From positions 19,026,764-19,090,763 of the forward strand of contig ML681995.1 in assembly GCA_007922195.1 (NCBI GenBank): a stretch of DNA of 64,000 bases. Reading direction: 5' to 3'. The DNA is from Podocnemis expansa (lineage: Eukaryota > Chordata > Testudines > Podocnemididae). This document shows, in pieces, positions 1 through 10,798 of the stretch (within the stretch, counting starts at the first letter, position 1; every line of letters begins with the position of its first letter). The notes beneath the pieces were generated by a model. The model was not told where the DNA came from, did not search any database, and saw only the letters and a program-made list of their open reading frames with translations. Position numbers and translations under genes: made by a program.

Positions 1-626
1 GTGATGTAGCTCATTCATTATGGTTCTAAACAACTGGGTGAGGGATTGCCAATGTGAGTAGCAATGCATTTACTCAATTCATAGCTCCTAGATGAGTGGG
101 GTCCTAAGTGGATGCTGGAGAGAACCTGTGTGAAGGTCCATAAAGTATGGTCATGCCAAATAGGCCTTTCAAGGAAGAGCCATGAGGTATTATCAGGGAA
201 GCTGTGGGTGAGGGAGCGAGAGATGTAAGGCCAGGATTTTAGTTTTCCACCTTTTGAGCACCATCCAAAGTATACAGTAATACATTGGGTGTAGTCTATT
301 TTTATCAAATGAGATGTGCTGTATTTTTATATCGGCAACTGTACATTAACTATAAATACATAAGCAGTAGATACTATTGGAAAATATTTTCTAGTATAAG
401 CATTAGCTTATAAAATCTTTTAAAAATGTGGTAAAATGCAATTCATTTAAGGAAAAAATAGTCTTGGAATAGCAGGGGGTAGTTTGGGTCCAAAGCTGTT
501 TTCTCTCTCTGTGCTTGGTTCTTTTATTGTTAATAGTGAGACATAAGTGCCTACAACAAGAACAGAATATCAGTGTTGAAATCCATCCATAGAGATCTGA
601 GGGGAACATTTAGAAACCACAGAGAC
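1..626. other. Intron sequence of SUSD1, no recognised feature
   Basis: AT-rich sequence with only short stop-interrupted frames. I see no exon with good splice borders and no recognisable repeat. It lies upstream of the first exon in the window, so by position it is intronic. Confidence 0.5.
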
Positions 627-870
627 ATGTGGCCCAGTGGAGAGGGCACAGGTTGAGGACCCAGCAGATTTGAGTGCTGTTCCCAGCCCTGCCACTGATC
701 TGGTGTGTTGCACTGTTACTTCATAGTTTCTCACTTTTCCTTCTGGCCCTTCATCTGTCTTGTTTGTTTAGATTGTCATCCCTTTGGCATAGGAGTGCTC
801 TTGTATTGTGTGTTGCTACCATGCATAGTACAGCGGAGCTTCAAGCCACAACTGCAAATAATGCATAATA
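627..870 (+). repeat. Old MIR-like SINE fragment
   Basis: The order of short blocks follows the MIR/CORE-SINE pattern. A tRNA-like start (gtggcccagtggagagggca) is followed by 'gttcccagccctgccactga' and then a stretch where 'tgtgac...cttca' would be expected. The copy is diverged and degrades after about 730. The family call rests on remembered consensus features, not on an alignment. Confidence 0.5.
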
Positions 871-978
871 ACAAGAGTATTGATCTAGCACATACGTGCA
901 GTAAGGAGGAAATGTACCTAGCTGAAGGAATAGTGTTTTTTGTGAAGCTTGTGACTTTTCTTTTCTTCTGTTTCATAG

Positions 979-1073
979 AAGAGGAAGGATTCAGCAATGT
1001 TTCAGTATTTAATGATACTTGTTTGAAATGGACGAGACATTCTGGAAGAGCTGGGGTGAAGGAAACCTACCTA
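979..1073 (+). CDS. SUSD1: SUSD1 exon, module 1 first half
   Basis: Coding exon of 95 nt between acceptor tttcatag and donor gtgagtg. The first two bases complete a codon from the previous exon (phase 1), and the end falls on a codon boundary (phase 0). It encodes about 31 residues carrying F-N-D-T-C-L-K-W, which includes an N-glycosylation sequon (NDT) and a conserved cysteine. The same 95-nt layout recurs at 4712-4806 and 16087-16181. Together with its partner exon it forms one of three FN3-like extracellular modules in the C-terminal half of SUSD1, a membrane protein with EGF-like and sushi domains further N-terminal. Whether this is the first module of the protein depends on sequence upstream of the window. 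Confidence 0.88.
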
Positions 1074-1293
1074 GTGAGTGAGACATGTAATTTGTATTCA
1101 TGCTTGGAGGGAAGAGTAGGATTTTGGAATAAAGCTTTTAGTTGGATTTTTAATAATCCTAAAATAAAATTGCTGTGGAAAAATGTTAGTTATTTGACCT
1201 GAGTTTTAATCAGCTCTGTGAAGCTTTGAGATTCTTCTAAAGAGCTTTCTAAAGGTTTTTTTCAGTTTTGTATTTTTTTTATTTGGATGATAG

Positions 1294-1474
1294 TTTCACA
1301 TACAAGAGAAATATTTGGGGATACCCTCCTATGAAATGATGATTAATTTCACCACAGAGGAGGAGAACCCAGTGACATGCCTGGCTCTGCACATGGGCAC
1401 AAACTACACTGTGACTATCACCGAGGCATCTACCAAACTTGTGTTACAAGTCCCTGTAATACTCCCAGCAACTG
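1294..1474 (+). CDS. SUSD1: SUSD1 exon, module 1 second half
   Basis: Coding exon of 181 nt between acceptor gatgatag and donor gtaagt. It starts in phase 0 and ends one base into a codon, so it joins correctly to the next first-half exon. It begins F-H-I-Q like the module 3 partner. It carries I-N-F-T-T, a C-L-A-L cysteine motif and G-T-N-Y-T, with two N-glycosylation sequons. It lacks the R-R-x-Y-Q motif present at the same place in modules 2 and 3, where it reads E-K-Y-L-G-I-P. The frame has no stops, so I regard it as functional but the most diverged of the three. Confidence 0.85.
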
Positions 1475-1621
1475 GTAAGTATTGTTCTCCTGAACATTGT
1501 CTCATTGTTCCTTGTGCTTCTCTCTCAATATGTTGGGGTCCATCTGACTAGCCATCCTTCAGATGTTAACTTTTCTGGGACTGAGAGGAGCTTTTTTTTT
1601 CTGTTTGTACAGTGCCTACAT

Positions 1622-2571
1622 GAGTGGCTCCCAACCTTTTTGGCTTGATGTCCAGAAATACAATTTTTACAGCCCTAAAAGGCTACTAGTCTAATTAAAA
1701 TTAAATTAAAATGTGATAAATTTAAAGTTTTAATTCAATTTAATTAAAAAAAATCTTCAAAAAGGGCTGGATGAAGACTGGAGGTGAGGTGAGCAGCTGC
1801 AGCCTAGCTCCTAGCCACTTGCTGGGACCTGGTGGAAGAAGGGTTGCTGCAGCCTGGCTCCCAGCCAGTGGCAGGGGAGCTCGGGTCACTTGAAAAAGCC
1901 CCACAGGCTACTTTTGGCCTGTGGGTCGGGCAGGGGTTGAAGTATAATTTGGTGGGCCCCAGAAGCCTCCTAAATTTCCGGGCCCCCTCACGTAGATCTG
2001 GGCCCCCCTCATACAGGTCGCCCCCCCCAGCACAGCTACTGCTACCCAAAAGCCGTCCCCCCACTCCAGCTACTGCCCCACATCAGACTCTTCCCCCGTG
2101 TCCTTCTCAGCTCCCATCCCAACCCCTTCTTCCCAGCACGGTGCGCTTCACCCACTGGCTGCCACAACCACCTAGATCCTCCTTACCTGTGCCGCCAAGA
2201 TGGCTGAGGAGCTGGGCCGGGGGGAAGGAGGCTGCAGGTGGCGCTGGCTGGCCAGCAGGAGGGGGCCTGGGCCTGAGACTGGGTCCAGGCTGCATGCGCT
2301 GCCAGGTCTGGGAGAAGGAAGGGAGGGGTGACCAGGCTCGCCCCAGCCCGCAGCCCCTTCCCTGAGCCAGCCCTAGGGGAACGCACTGGAGCACTGTGTT
2401 CTGGTGCATTCTTTCTATTTTTAGGGGGCCCTGGAATGAAGCATTGTGGCATGTTTCCCTATTTTTAGGGGCCGTGGAATGATGTTCACTAAAAATAGGG
2501 GGGGCCCAGAACGCTGTTCCAGGGTTTTCTGGCTGATTTTAACCCCTGGGGCCAGGGGTTGGGAATCCCTG
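1622..2571. mobile_element. Non-autonomous hAT-like element, GC-rich
   Basis: The ends are imperfect inverted repeats: gagtggctcccaacc at the left and ggttgggaatccctg at the right. They are flanked by gcctacat and tcctagat, an 8-bp target duplication matching at 6 of 8 bases, as expected for hAT transposons. The interior is GC-rich. Near its right end 'ctatttttaggggcc' motifs recur in both orientations. The same motif set occurs at 51440-51650. No transposase frame is present; the open frames of 100 to 177 codons here reflect base composition. Confidence 0.65.
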
Positions 2572-3837
2572 TCCTAGATAGCGGGGAAAGGGTTGTGGTG
2601 GGCCTACTCCAAAGCTAGGACAGCTTTGTGCTGTGATTGTACAAATAACCCACTATTCTTATTATAATTTAGATTTCTAATGCGGTGACTGTGCGTAATA
2701 ATAGGCTTACTTAGTTTGAATTCAGGCTGTTTCAATCAGTGAGACAGCTGAGGTTTGTAGAAGTAGGGGAGACAATCTATGAGCCAGTCAGGTTTCAGCT
2801 GTTGTGGGGTTGCACGTGCGTCTCGTACCTCTCCTTCTGAAAACTAATCATAGTTACTGGCTGATGTGCAGGAGCATAAAGAGGATATCTGATTCCCCGA
2901 CTTGCCTAAAGTAGGGGCAGATATTTAGTCTCTATCCAGGCAAATAGTCATTGATTATTGTGAGAGATTTGCCTGACAAAGTACTGGAAGATTTATTGTT
3001 TGTGGGTTTTCTCTTTGGGACATAAAACTAAAAATTTAATGTGAATATACAGTGCTCTAGAAGTGTGACCATTGTTAGTAACAGCACATCATTATATATA
3101 TAGTCTTGTGGGTTTGGGGGCCTTTTCAATTGACTGTCTGTAAAATGTGTTCCTACTGTGAATATGTGCTGGCTATTTATTGGAAGCTAAAGAAAAACTA
3201 AAAAACAAAAAGGAATGAATGAATGAACTCATACCACAAGCACTGTTTCAGATATAGACATCACCCAATGGATGTTCCCTAAGTCATTTCATAAAGGTTG
3301 TTTCATATAGGGTTTCATAAGCCTCTTTCGTTCTTTTTGCAAATATTCCATATGAACGCATCTTTTCATAATCCAGTCTTACTTTTATCATTGCCATATA
3401 ACTGGGTATAAATGGTCCTCATGCAGTCCTTGAATTGTAGCGCTGCTTCACATGCTGATTTAAAGATATGAATTGATAAGTCTTGTGAGATCTGAAAATA
3501 GTGACTTTGCAGCTTGAGTTCTGAGAGAATCTCTCTAGTGGGTTCCAGTAGTTATAGGACAGGCACCTTTCTTCTTGTTCTCTGGCTTCTAGAAGACAGT
3601 GAAGCTACATTGTGATGCTTTATTGTAAGTACAGAAACCACTGCTCATCCCAGTGCAGTACATACCTACTGCACTAGCAGGAATACTCAAAGCAGAGTTA
3701 GACTGCTTCCCAAAGTCTGTTCAGACTAGCTTGGCTACCAATATATTGAGAATCCAATTTTGCTCAAGTCTGAACGTAGGATCCTGTAACTAGATACTAC
3801 TTTCAGCATGGCATAAAAGGCTAGTATTGCATCTGGA
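2572..3837. other. Intron sequence, nothing recognised
   Basis: AT-rich intron between modules 1 and 2. Stop codons are frequent in all frames. No splice-bounded exon or clear element was seen. Confidence 0.5.
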
Positions 3838-4315
3838 ATACTGTGGGCAAATTAGAGTCCGGCAGAGGGGAACGTAAATGATTAGGGGGCTGGGGCACGT
3901 GACTTATGAGGAGAGACTGAAGGAACTAGGCTTATTTAGTCTGCAGAAGAGAAGACTGAGGGGGATTTGATAGCAACCTTCAGCTACTTGAAGTGGTGCT
4001 CCAAAGAGGAGGGAACTTGGCTGTTCTTAGTAGTAACAGAGGACAGAACAAGGAGCAATGGTTTCAAGCGGCAGCTGTGGAGGTTGAGGTTGGATATTAG
4101 GAGAATCTTTCTCACTAGGAGAGTGGTAAAGCATTGGAATGGGTTGCCTAGGGAGGCTGTGGTATCTCCATCTTTGGAGATATTTAAGGTCTGGTTAGAC
4201 AATACCCTGGCTGGGATGATTTAGTGAGAGTGGTCCTGCTTTCAGCAGGGGGTTGGACTAGATGACCTCATGAGGTCCCTTTACAACCCTATGATTCTTT
4301 GATTCTGTGAAAAGC
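3838..4315 (+). mobile_element. CR1 LINE, 5'-truncated 3' end
   Basis: Frame 3967-4224 encodes the C-terminal end of CR1 ORF2: a M-I-A-T-F-S-Y-L-K stretch, then [11 protein letters not shown] and the L-P-R-E-x-V-x-S-P-S-L-E-I-F tail. The typical 3' untranslated end follows, with a hairpin-like ggtcctgctttcagcagggg, 'ggttggactagatgacct' and the terminal 'ctatgattctttgattct' octamer-like repeat. It is a dead fragment. Confidence 0.88.
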
Positions 4316-4711
4316 AGTGTCTTCTTGTGAAATCAATGAGCTTTAATATCCTTTTTCAGGACCTTCAAGCCGATAGAAAGGAAACTTTCATACACTTGAA
4401 ATCAAAATCTAGCAAAGTATGGTTTTTGTTAGTTTTCATTATTTGTGGGATTTTGTGACAGGATTGGTACTTGGTGGAAATAATCTCTAGAACTGTACTT
4501 GCTCCTTCACTTTAATCTCCTATGCATTGCTTCAGAAGTCAAGTGGAATTAAACATCCTTTCTGCCTCAGTATGCCTTAATTTATCCCTCATGAGAGGTA
4601 TATCACAGAGCACATTAGAGAGGGAGAAACAGTTGAGATAAGTGGTACTTGCCACTTATTGTAAAGATAACCGCAGAAATTTCCCTTCTGTGTTTATTTT
4701 TTTGCATGTAG

Positions 4712-4806
4712 AAGAGGAATTAATCAGCAATGTGTCCATATTTAATGACACCTGCCTGAAGTGGCAGAGAAAGATTGCAAGGAGCGGGGCAGAGGAAACG
4801 TACATG
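4712..4806 (+). CDS. SUSD1: SUSD1 exon, module 2 first half
   Basis: Coding exon of 95 nt between acceptor gcatgtag and donor gtaagtg. Its phases are the same as at 979-1073 (phase 1 in, phase 0 out). It encodes E-E-E-L-I-S-N-V-S-I-F-N-D-T-C-L-K-W followed by a basic stretch and E-E-T-Y-M. It has two N-glycosylation sequons (NVS, NDT) and the module cysteine. Its similarity to module 1 (S-N-V-S-x-F-N-D-T-C-L-K-W) at equal length shows an internal duplication. The role is part of the extracellular stalk region of SUSD1. Confidence 0.9.
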
Positions 4807-5027
4807 GTAAGTGAGACAAAATTTCTGTGTGAAGTGGGTTTTTCGGAGCTAATCTGAGCAACCAAACAGCTTTGATGATTTGTTTATCTGGGTTTTGAAT
4901 AAAGAATAAATTGTTTGCTCTTTTTTCCATTAAGAACCATGTAGCACTTTCAGTGAGGGTGGGTGAATGGTTGAGGGTTAAAAATACATCCATGTTATCG
5001 GGGTAAATAGTTCAGCAGACTTTGACT

Positions 5028-5460
5028 GAGGCCTTTTGTTCAGCAAAATACTTAAGCATTTGGCTACAGCCACCTCTGATGCAATATGAAAAGTTACAAG
5101 GAAATTTAGCAGCAGGTATAGTATGGTTAGACACTATAGCACTGGGAGAGAGATTGTTTTATATATTTTGTTATTTGTATTGTAGAAGTGCCCAAGGGAC
5201 CAGGGCCCAATTGTGCTTGGAGCTACAAACACATGATGATGATTTTGATTGTTTTAGAAGATGAAAAGAAATTAAGGCTCTGTTTCAGGAAATTGTCCAT
5301 ATTCAGCAAAGCACTTAGGCACATGCTCAAGTCTCATTGAAGTCACTGACAGGCACAGTGGCTTGTCCACGTTCTCACAACAAATTTATGGCAGAGTCAG
5401 GAACAGACTCAATGGCATCTATCTCCCAGTTCATGACTCTAGCTAGGCACCAGATCATAT
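5028..5460 (+). repeat. Ancient amniote repeat fragments (L2/CR1-like)
   Basis: Three phrases that I recognise as recurrent in reptile genomes occur close together: 'agcacttaggcacatgctcaag...cattgaagtca', 'gggcccaattgtgcttgg' and 'gtggcttgtccacgttctcacaac...ggcagagtcaggaacagactc'. They look like decayed LINE or SINE 3' ends. The frame is broken and no coding capacity remains. Family naming is uncertain. Confidence 0.4.
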
Positions 5461-5811
5461 TTCCCATGGATGTTGGGAAATTTTTTTTTTGAGTGATGAA
5501 GGAATATGCTGACACCTCACATCCAGTTCAGTAGATTTAGCTAAAGAATCTGTTTTAGTGTGATGCAATTTATTTGTGACTCTTTGAAAGGGCCTACCTT
5601 TAGCTCTAGGTTCTTCTCTAATTTGAAATGTGCAAAAATAAGAATAAAATATGAAACAAAGGCAGAGGTACAAATCGCCTAAACAGGATAATCCAAACCA
5701 ATTATACAATGATGATAGATCCAACTTTCAGCCAGTGAAGACATCTCAGTGAAAAGCTTAGAGAAAAAAGTTGACCTGTACAACATGTTCAGGTGGCTAA
5801 AAATTCCTAGC

Positions 5812-5988
5812 AAAAAAACCAAGAAGTCATGTGGCACTTAAAGGCTAACAGATTTATTTTTTGCATGAGCTTTTGTGGGAGTAAATCCCACTTCATCAGC
5901 TCATGCGAAAAATAAATCTGTTAGTCTTTAAGTGCCACACGACTCCTTGGTTTTTTTGCTGGACTAGACTAACATGGCTATCCCTTTG
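5812..5988. repeat. Fold-back (palindromic) repeat, complete short copy
   Basis: Two arms of about 60 bases are inverted copies. The left arm runs gcaaaaaaaccaag...ggcacttaaaggctaacag and the right arm ctgttagtctttaagtgcc...cttggtttttttgc. The centre is itself a hairpin (gtgggagtaaatcccac). The right side extends into 'ctagactaacatggctatcc', which is the outer end seen in other copies. This is one of at least seven related copies in the window. It is non-coding and resembles a MITE or inverted SINE dimer. Confidence 0.8.
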
Positions 5989-5989
5989 G

Positions 5990-6875
5990 AAATCGTAAAA
6001 GTTCCCAGCTCTAGCAGACCAGCATAAGAATTCCAAAGTTGGGGACCTGCCACTTCCCCCCGTCTTATATACCAGAAGGACCATTAATTTAAGTGCATTT
6101 ATTGTCCACGTCTGGGGGATGGGAGAAGAGGCAGTCTATAAAAGTTGTGTTGCTTGAAATCAGTTAGAATTTTACAGGTCAAACCTATTCCTTGAACTTA
6201 TACCAAAGAGGTAATAGGCCATGAGTGTATACTAAAGACCGCTGGGATAATGTGCTTCCTGCACTTAACTGAGCAGTTCCATTTTTCACTAAACTCAGCT
6301 TCCAGATAGCTTTATTTAGAGCACTTGGCAGTAGCTTAGTTTGGAGGTGACAAAGGCATAGATAAGCTTAATAAGGTCTGCAGTCTTGTCTGTGCTGAAC
6401 CTCAGTCAGATAACCCTCATCTATTCCCTATCTCAAACAAACACTGCTTATTCATTTCTCTGCACCAGTCAGGCCAGATGACAAAGAAGCTTGGAGTTTA
6501 CTGGTTTTTGCCAACTGTTGATGTTTTTGTGGACGCTACAGGGGAGAAAAAATATGCAAAACTACAGACAGGAAGATTAACATCAGCTATGATAGAGTTA
6601 GTGTTGGGAGAGAGTCATTTATTATGATTTGCTTTTGGAATATTGCCTAAGACAAATGATGATTATTTTCATAATTGTTTTTGTAGGTGAGAACAAATAA
6701 AAGCTCCTGATTCAACCTACTCTCTCTATTCAGGAAAGCACTTAAGCACATATGTGTGTCCCATTGAAACAGGGCATACCATAGGCTGCTGTGGCTTTAA
6801 TAAACCAGCATTTTGAATTTTGGAGCTCCACAGCTAATTTAATCACCTCATTGTTTTTTTTAAATCCCACAACAG
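5990..6875. other. Intron sequence, nothing firm
   Basis: Intron between the two halves of module 2. A short phrase around 6725-6770 (aaagcacttaagcacata...gtcccattgaaac) resembles the ancient repeat seen at 5280. Otherwise I see nothing. Confidence 0.45.
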
Positions 6876-7065
6876 TTTCATGTATTGGGACGAAGATGGT
6901 ACCAGGAGGAATTCTCACAGGAAATGATATTTAACTTCACTACAGGTGAAGAGGCTCCCGAGGTGTGTTTAGAGCTGAACTCTGGCACCAACTACATGGT
7001 GAACATTACTGCAGCATCCTCTAAAGGGAGCTCAGCCCTAATTACCATAGCGATTAAGACAGAGG
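6876..7065 (+). CDS. SUSD1: SUSD1 exon, module 2 second half
   Basis: Coding exon of 190 nt between acceptor cccacaacag and donor gtaggtg. It is phase 0 in and ends one base into a codon. It encodes F-H-V-L-G-R-R-W-Y-Q-E-E-F, I-F-N-F-T-T, V-C-L-E-L and G-T-N-Y-M-V-N-I-T. The G-R-R-W-Y-Q motif and the cysteine align with the module 3 partner at 18498. Three N-glycosylation sites support an extracellular location. The splice sites are strong and no defect is visible. Confidence 0.9.
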
Positions 7066-7675
7066 GTAGGTGTGATTTACTGGAACCTTTATAATTCATA
7101 GAACCAAGTCAGCATATGAATCTCATTTTGTTTTTTGGAGCCCAGAAGGTGATCAGAAAATATTTTCTCTTGCTTTCATGTATTTTGTACAACTCAGCTT
7201 CTTGAGGTCCCTGTGTGAGATGCAAATGTTAGACAAAGACTAAAAATTAAAATGAAATATGAAGGGCTCAGGAAACTTAAAAATAGAATGAGATTAATTC
7301 CATTAATATAAAAACACTCTTCTCTGAGATGCATGCCCCAGTGGGTGCTCCACTGTAGGTACACTTGCGTCTCTGTGTAGCTGATCAAGGAACTTCTGTA
7401 GTTGGTAACATTAGGCCCGCAGATGCAGCGACTCCTTACACTGTGACTCCTTACATTTAGCCACTATGGCCAGGCTAAACCATCCTCTGTTCCTTCTCAA
7501 CAACTCCTCGCTAGAGACAGAGCTACTTGCAGTCCATTAGGATCATTGCTCTACTTGTGTTAATATAGTTTGTTTTGTAGTTCTCTACCCTCTCTCTTTT
7601 ATGTTCTCCATCACCACAAAAAAAAAAAAAAATCTCCCACCAATTTCTGTGGCAGAAATTTTCTTTGCCTCTGTG
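7066..7675. other. Intron sequence, nothing recognised
   Basis: AT-rich sequence with a short A-run near 7617. No exon or element could be supported. Confidence 0.45.
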
Positions 7676-8711
7676 ACAAGGTTCACCTGGCCTCACCCAA
7701 GGGCAGGTGGGACACCGGCTGCAGGTGGCCCAAACTTGTTTTAAATTTGGCAGTCCCTTCCAGGGGAAGGAAGGGGTTTGGGAAAAAAACAGTACCTCTA
7801 GAACAACAGTCTGCAATGTGGAGATAAGGTACTCCGCCATAAGTCAAATGTCTTTTATATAGGGTACTCAAGTCTTTAGGGACAAGGGGTAAACCACTTA
7901 GGATATATGATGGGGGTGCTGTCTGGGGGAGAGGAGGAGGGAGGCACAGACCCAGCCTACTCCACTGTGTCCCAGCCCAGGGGCCTGAGAGAGATCAAGC
8001 ATTTGACCATGGGGTCAGCGGGGATCCAGCTGCAACACTCTGACCCCAGTGTGGGGTATAGTTCCTCGGGATTACTCTCTTCCCCCTCTCCCTGCGGCAC
8101 CTGTTCGGCCCTTTCAACCATGTCCTCAGGGTAGTCGCTCAGGGGCAATGAACGGAAACCCTCCATTTCATCTGGCGGTGGTAAGTTGGGAAGCTCTGGC
8201 ATGACCTTCATCTCTTCTAGCAGGGGTAAATCTGGAAGCTCCATGCGCTTGCGCAAGGGGTAGTGCCACCACATCCTGCCCCCCAGGGAGGTTAGCTTCC
8301 AGCTGAGCATCCAAATCACACACAGATGGCAGGGCCAGTACACAGCAGTCTTGGCTTTCCGGGAAACATTTGGGGTTCTGGTGTTCCAGCTGTCTCCCCA
8401 GTCTGTCATCCCCAAGCAGAGTTGGCTCCTCCCCCAGGGCACCGGCCATGGGAGGCACAAGCCAGCCATCTGGGTTCTGGGATGGAGGTCCGCGGGCTCC
8501 CTCTGTGGGAGGAATGGCTGGGGCTGAGGAGCCAGGAGGGAGCCATCCTTCCTCTCCAGCGGCCAGGGCTGGACTGAGCTCCCTGGCCTGGCTTTTATAC
8601 TTCCTGCCCCACCTGTCGGGCTCCTCCTTAATGGACAGCTGCCCTGCAGCCATTTTGCCTTCTCTGGGGGCAGCCATGCTGTCCCTCTACAGCCTCCCAG
8701 ATGAGGCGTCC
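7676..8711 (-). repeat. GC-rich repeat, possible LTR-like unit
   Basis: A GC-rich block starts sharply at 'gacaaggttcacctggcctc' and ends where the degenerate DIRS begins. Read on the minus strand, it has a TATA-like tataaaa at 8599-8593 within a 'caggaagtataaaagccagg' context, about 100 bases downstream of an 'aatggctgcagggcagctg' stretch. This arrangement resembles an LTR promoter of a reptile retrotransposon. A 321-codon minus frame crosses it, but it also runs into the neighbouring DIRS and looks fortuitous. I cannot name the element. Confidence 0.4.
8593..8599 (-). promoter_or_regulatory. TATA-like box of the putative LTR
   Basis: The minus strand reads tataaaa in a GC-rich setting. It is a candidate core promoter of the surrounding repeat, judged by sequence and position only. 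Confidence 0.3.
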
Positions 8712-10403
8712 TACATTCAGTGAGCTTCAAGAAGTGCCTCACTTGCAAGGAGGAAGTTCCATTTGCAGACTGTTCCTTGTGCATTGCTGTTTTGGGATGG
8801 TTCAAATCTAGGAAGTGTGTGGTCTCTGCCAGCAACTTCAACCATGTTCTCATAAGGACAGAGCATTCAGGCAGACGGTCATTTTTATGGAAGGGTTTCT
8901 TAGACCCTCGCAGGACCTGCACTGCAAGTCACTGGGTAGACATTAGTCTTCCCCACAACCCTGGACATCTAAGGACTAAAGGTTGAAGAAATAGGCTGAT
9001 GATCCCTCTCATAAGCCATCTAAGAAGAGAATGGGAGGTCCTCATAAGGAGCCCAAAGATAGCCATAAGTGATCTCCATCTTGCTCATTATCATCAGCAT
9101 CAACAATCTCACAGTTCACTCCCCACGGTTCACAACCACCAACAGCAACCAGTACCACTGACATGCCAGTGGAGCTAATAGGCATAGGCACCACATGATC
9201 AGTACTGAGAGACAGGAATAAGCATGCCACTAAAAAGGCTTTTCTGGTATGCAAATAGTCGTTGATAATGTCATCAATGCTTCATTTGGCAACAGGGTGG
9301 CCAATAAAATAAGATCCCTGGCAGAGCCACCAATGCTGGCGTAGTTAGTACTGCCAGAACTTCACTGCCCTGGGGTCTTCCATATGCTGGATGTGCTGGC
9401 GTCTCAGTTTCTCAGTATTGGAACATCCATAAAAAGCCTTCTCTTGGCATAGGAATCCTCATAACTGTCATATCATGCTCCCCAATTCTCCATACTGAGA
9501 GTTCAGATACTGAGCCAGAGGAAGGGATATCACAGTACTCCTCTCAAGCTCTGTATGGTGCTCAATACTAACAAGATCCATACCCGCAGATGGCTTCACT
9601 GCCTACATCCTGGTATGGCCACCCATGGACACTGTCACGGGGACCTGTGCCACTGTCCCAGTTGTCTTATTGGGACCCATGGGCATCATACTGCCAACAT
9701 GCCTTTCAAGCCCTGAGCCTGGTCTGGGAACCTTTGAGGCATACCGCTTCAGCTGTGACTTACAGAGTGTTGTGGCCTTCACAAGACTTCATGGAGGAAA
9801 GAGCATGGTGTTGAAAAATAGATGACACTGAGAATCTCCTCCTCCTCTTCAGATGAAGTCATCAGGCCTTCCCCACCATGTCTGACAGACTTCTTTGTCT
9901 CTTCCAGGACCTGACAAAGAGCATGGCAGACAATCTCCAAAGACCACTGGAAGAATTCAAGGATGCTCATTGCTAATTCCCTGCCATCCTTTATGCTTCC
10001 TCCTCCTCAAAGATCACCCTCCCTCTCAACAAAGCCATCTTAAACCCAGTGAGAACTATCTGGCAAACCCCAGCATCAGTACCATCAACCTACAAGTGAG
10101 CAGACAAAAAATACTTTGTCCACATGAAGGAATCTGAATTCCTCTTTTCCCATCCACCACTCAACCCTATCTTGGTGGACACCATCAACTTTCACATCTG
10201 GCAACACCAGCTGAAGGATACTCCCTGCGACAGGGATTGAAAACACCTACGCCTTTCTGATAGGAAGACGTGCCTCTTGGTGATGCTTCAGTTCTGTATT
10301 GCCAACTACCAGGCCCTTTTAGTGAAATATGATTATACAAACTATTTGGAAATTGAATGATTTTATCAAGAGTGCCAGAGGTGCATCATAATTTTAGACC
10401 GCA

Positions 10404-10798
10404 ATGCAGGAGGGTCAGTTAGTGGTGAAGACAGTGTTGCAGTCTGCCCTCAACACAGCTGACACAATGACGAGGTATATGTCCATGGTGGTGGTGAAGG
10501 AACGAGCATCATGGGTCTGTTTGTGGGACTTCCCAAAAGGGGTGCAGTCCATCACCTCCCTTCTGAGGGCACAAAGCTCTTCATGGGAAAGACTGATACC
10601 TGCTTTCATACCCTGAAGGACCTCAGGGCTACTTGCCAGTCACTGAGTATCTACATCCTTGGACAAAAGAGACTACTTAGTCCTCAATCCCACCATAGAT
10701 CATATAGGCCATATACCTCTCAGTATCAACCTCAACACCACCAAGAGAGAAGGGGAAATTCCCCCAACTGCAAACCACCGGGACTGCAGTCTCATTAG
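10404..10798 (+). pseudogene. DIRS gag remnant (copy A)
   Basis: Two overlapping frames here encode a stretch with K-L-F-M-G-K-T-D, L-K-D-L-R-A-T and S-I-Y-I-L-G. It aligns with the gag tail of copy D near 42085-42190 (D-K-L-F-C-E-R-T, L-K-D-S-R-A-T, G-I-Y-T). Frame changes within 300 bases mark it as a dead gag gene. Confidence 0.65.

Noticed and set aside
1832..2365. 177-codon proline-rich frame, with overlapping minus frames
   Set aside because: It lies wholly inside a hAT-like element with GC-rich interior; all frames are open for compositional reasons.
7957..8922. 321-codon open frame on the minus strand
   Set aside because: It crosses the border between a GC-rich repeat and a DIRS remnant, shows no domain I recognise, and is explained by base composition.
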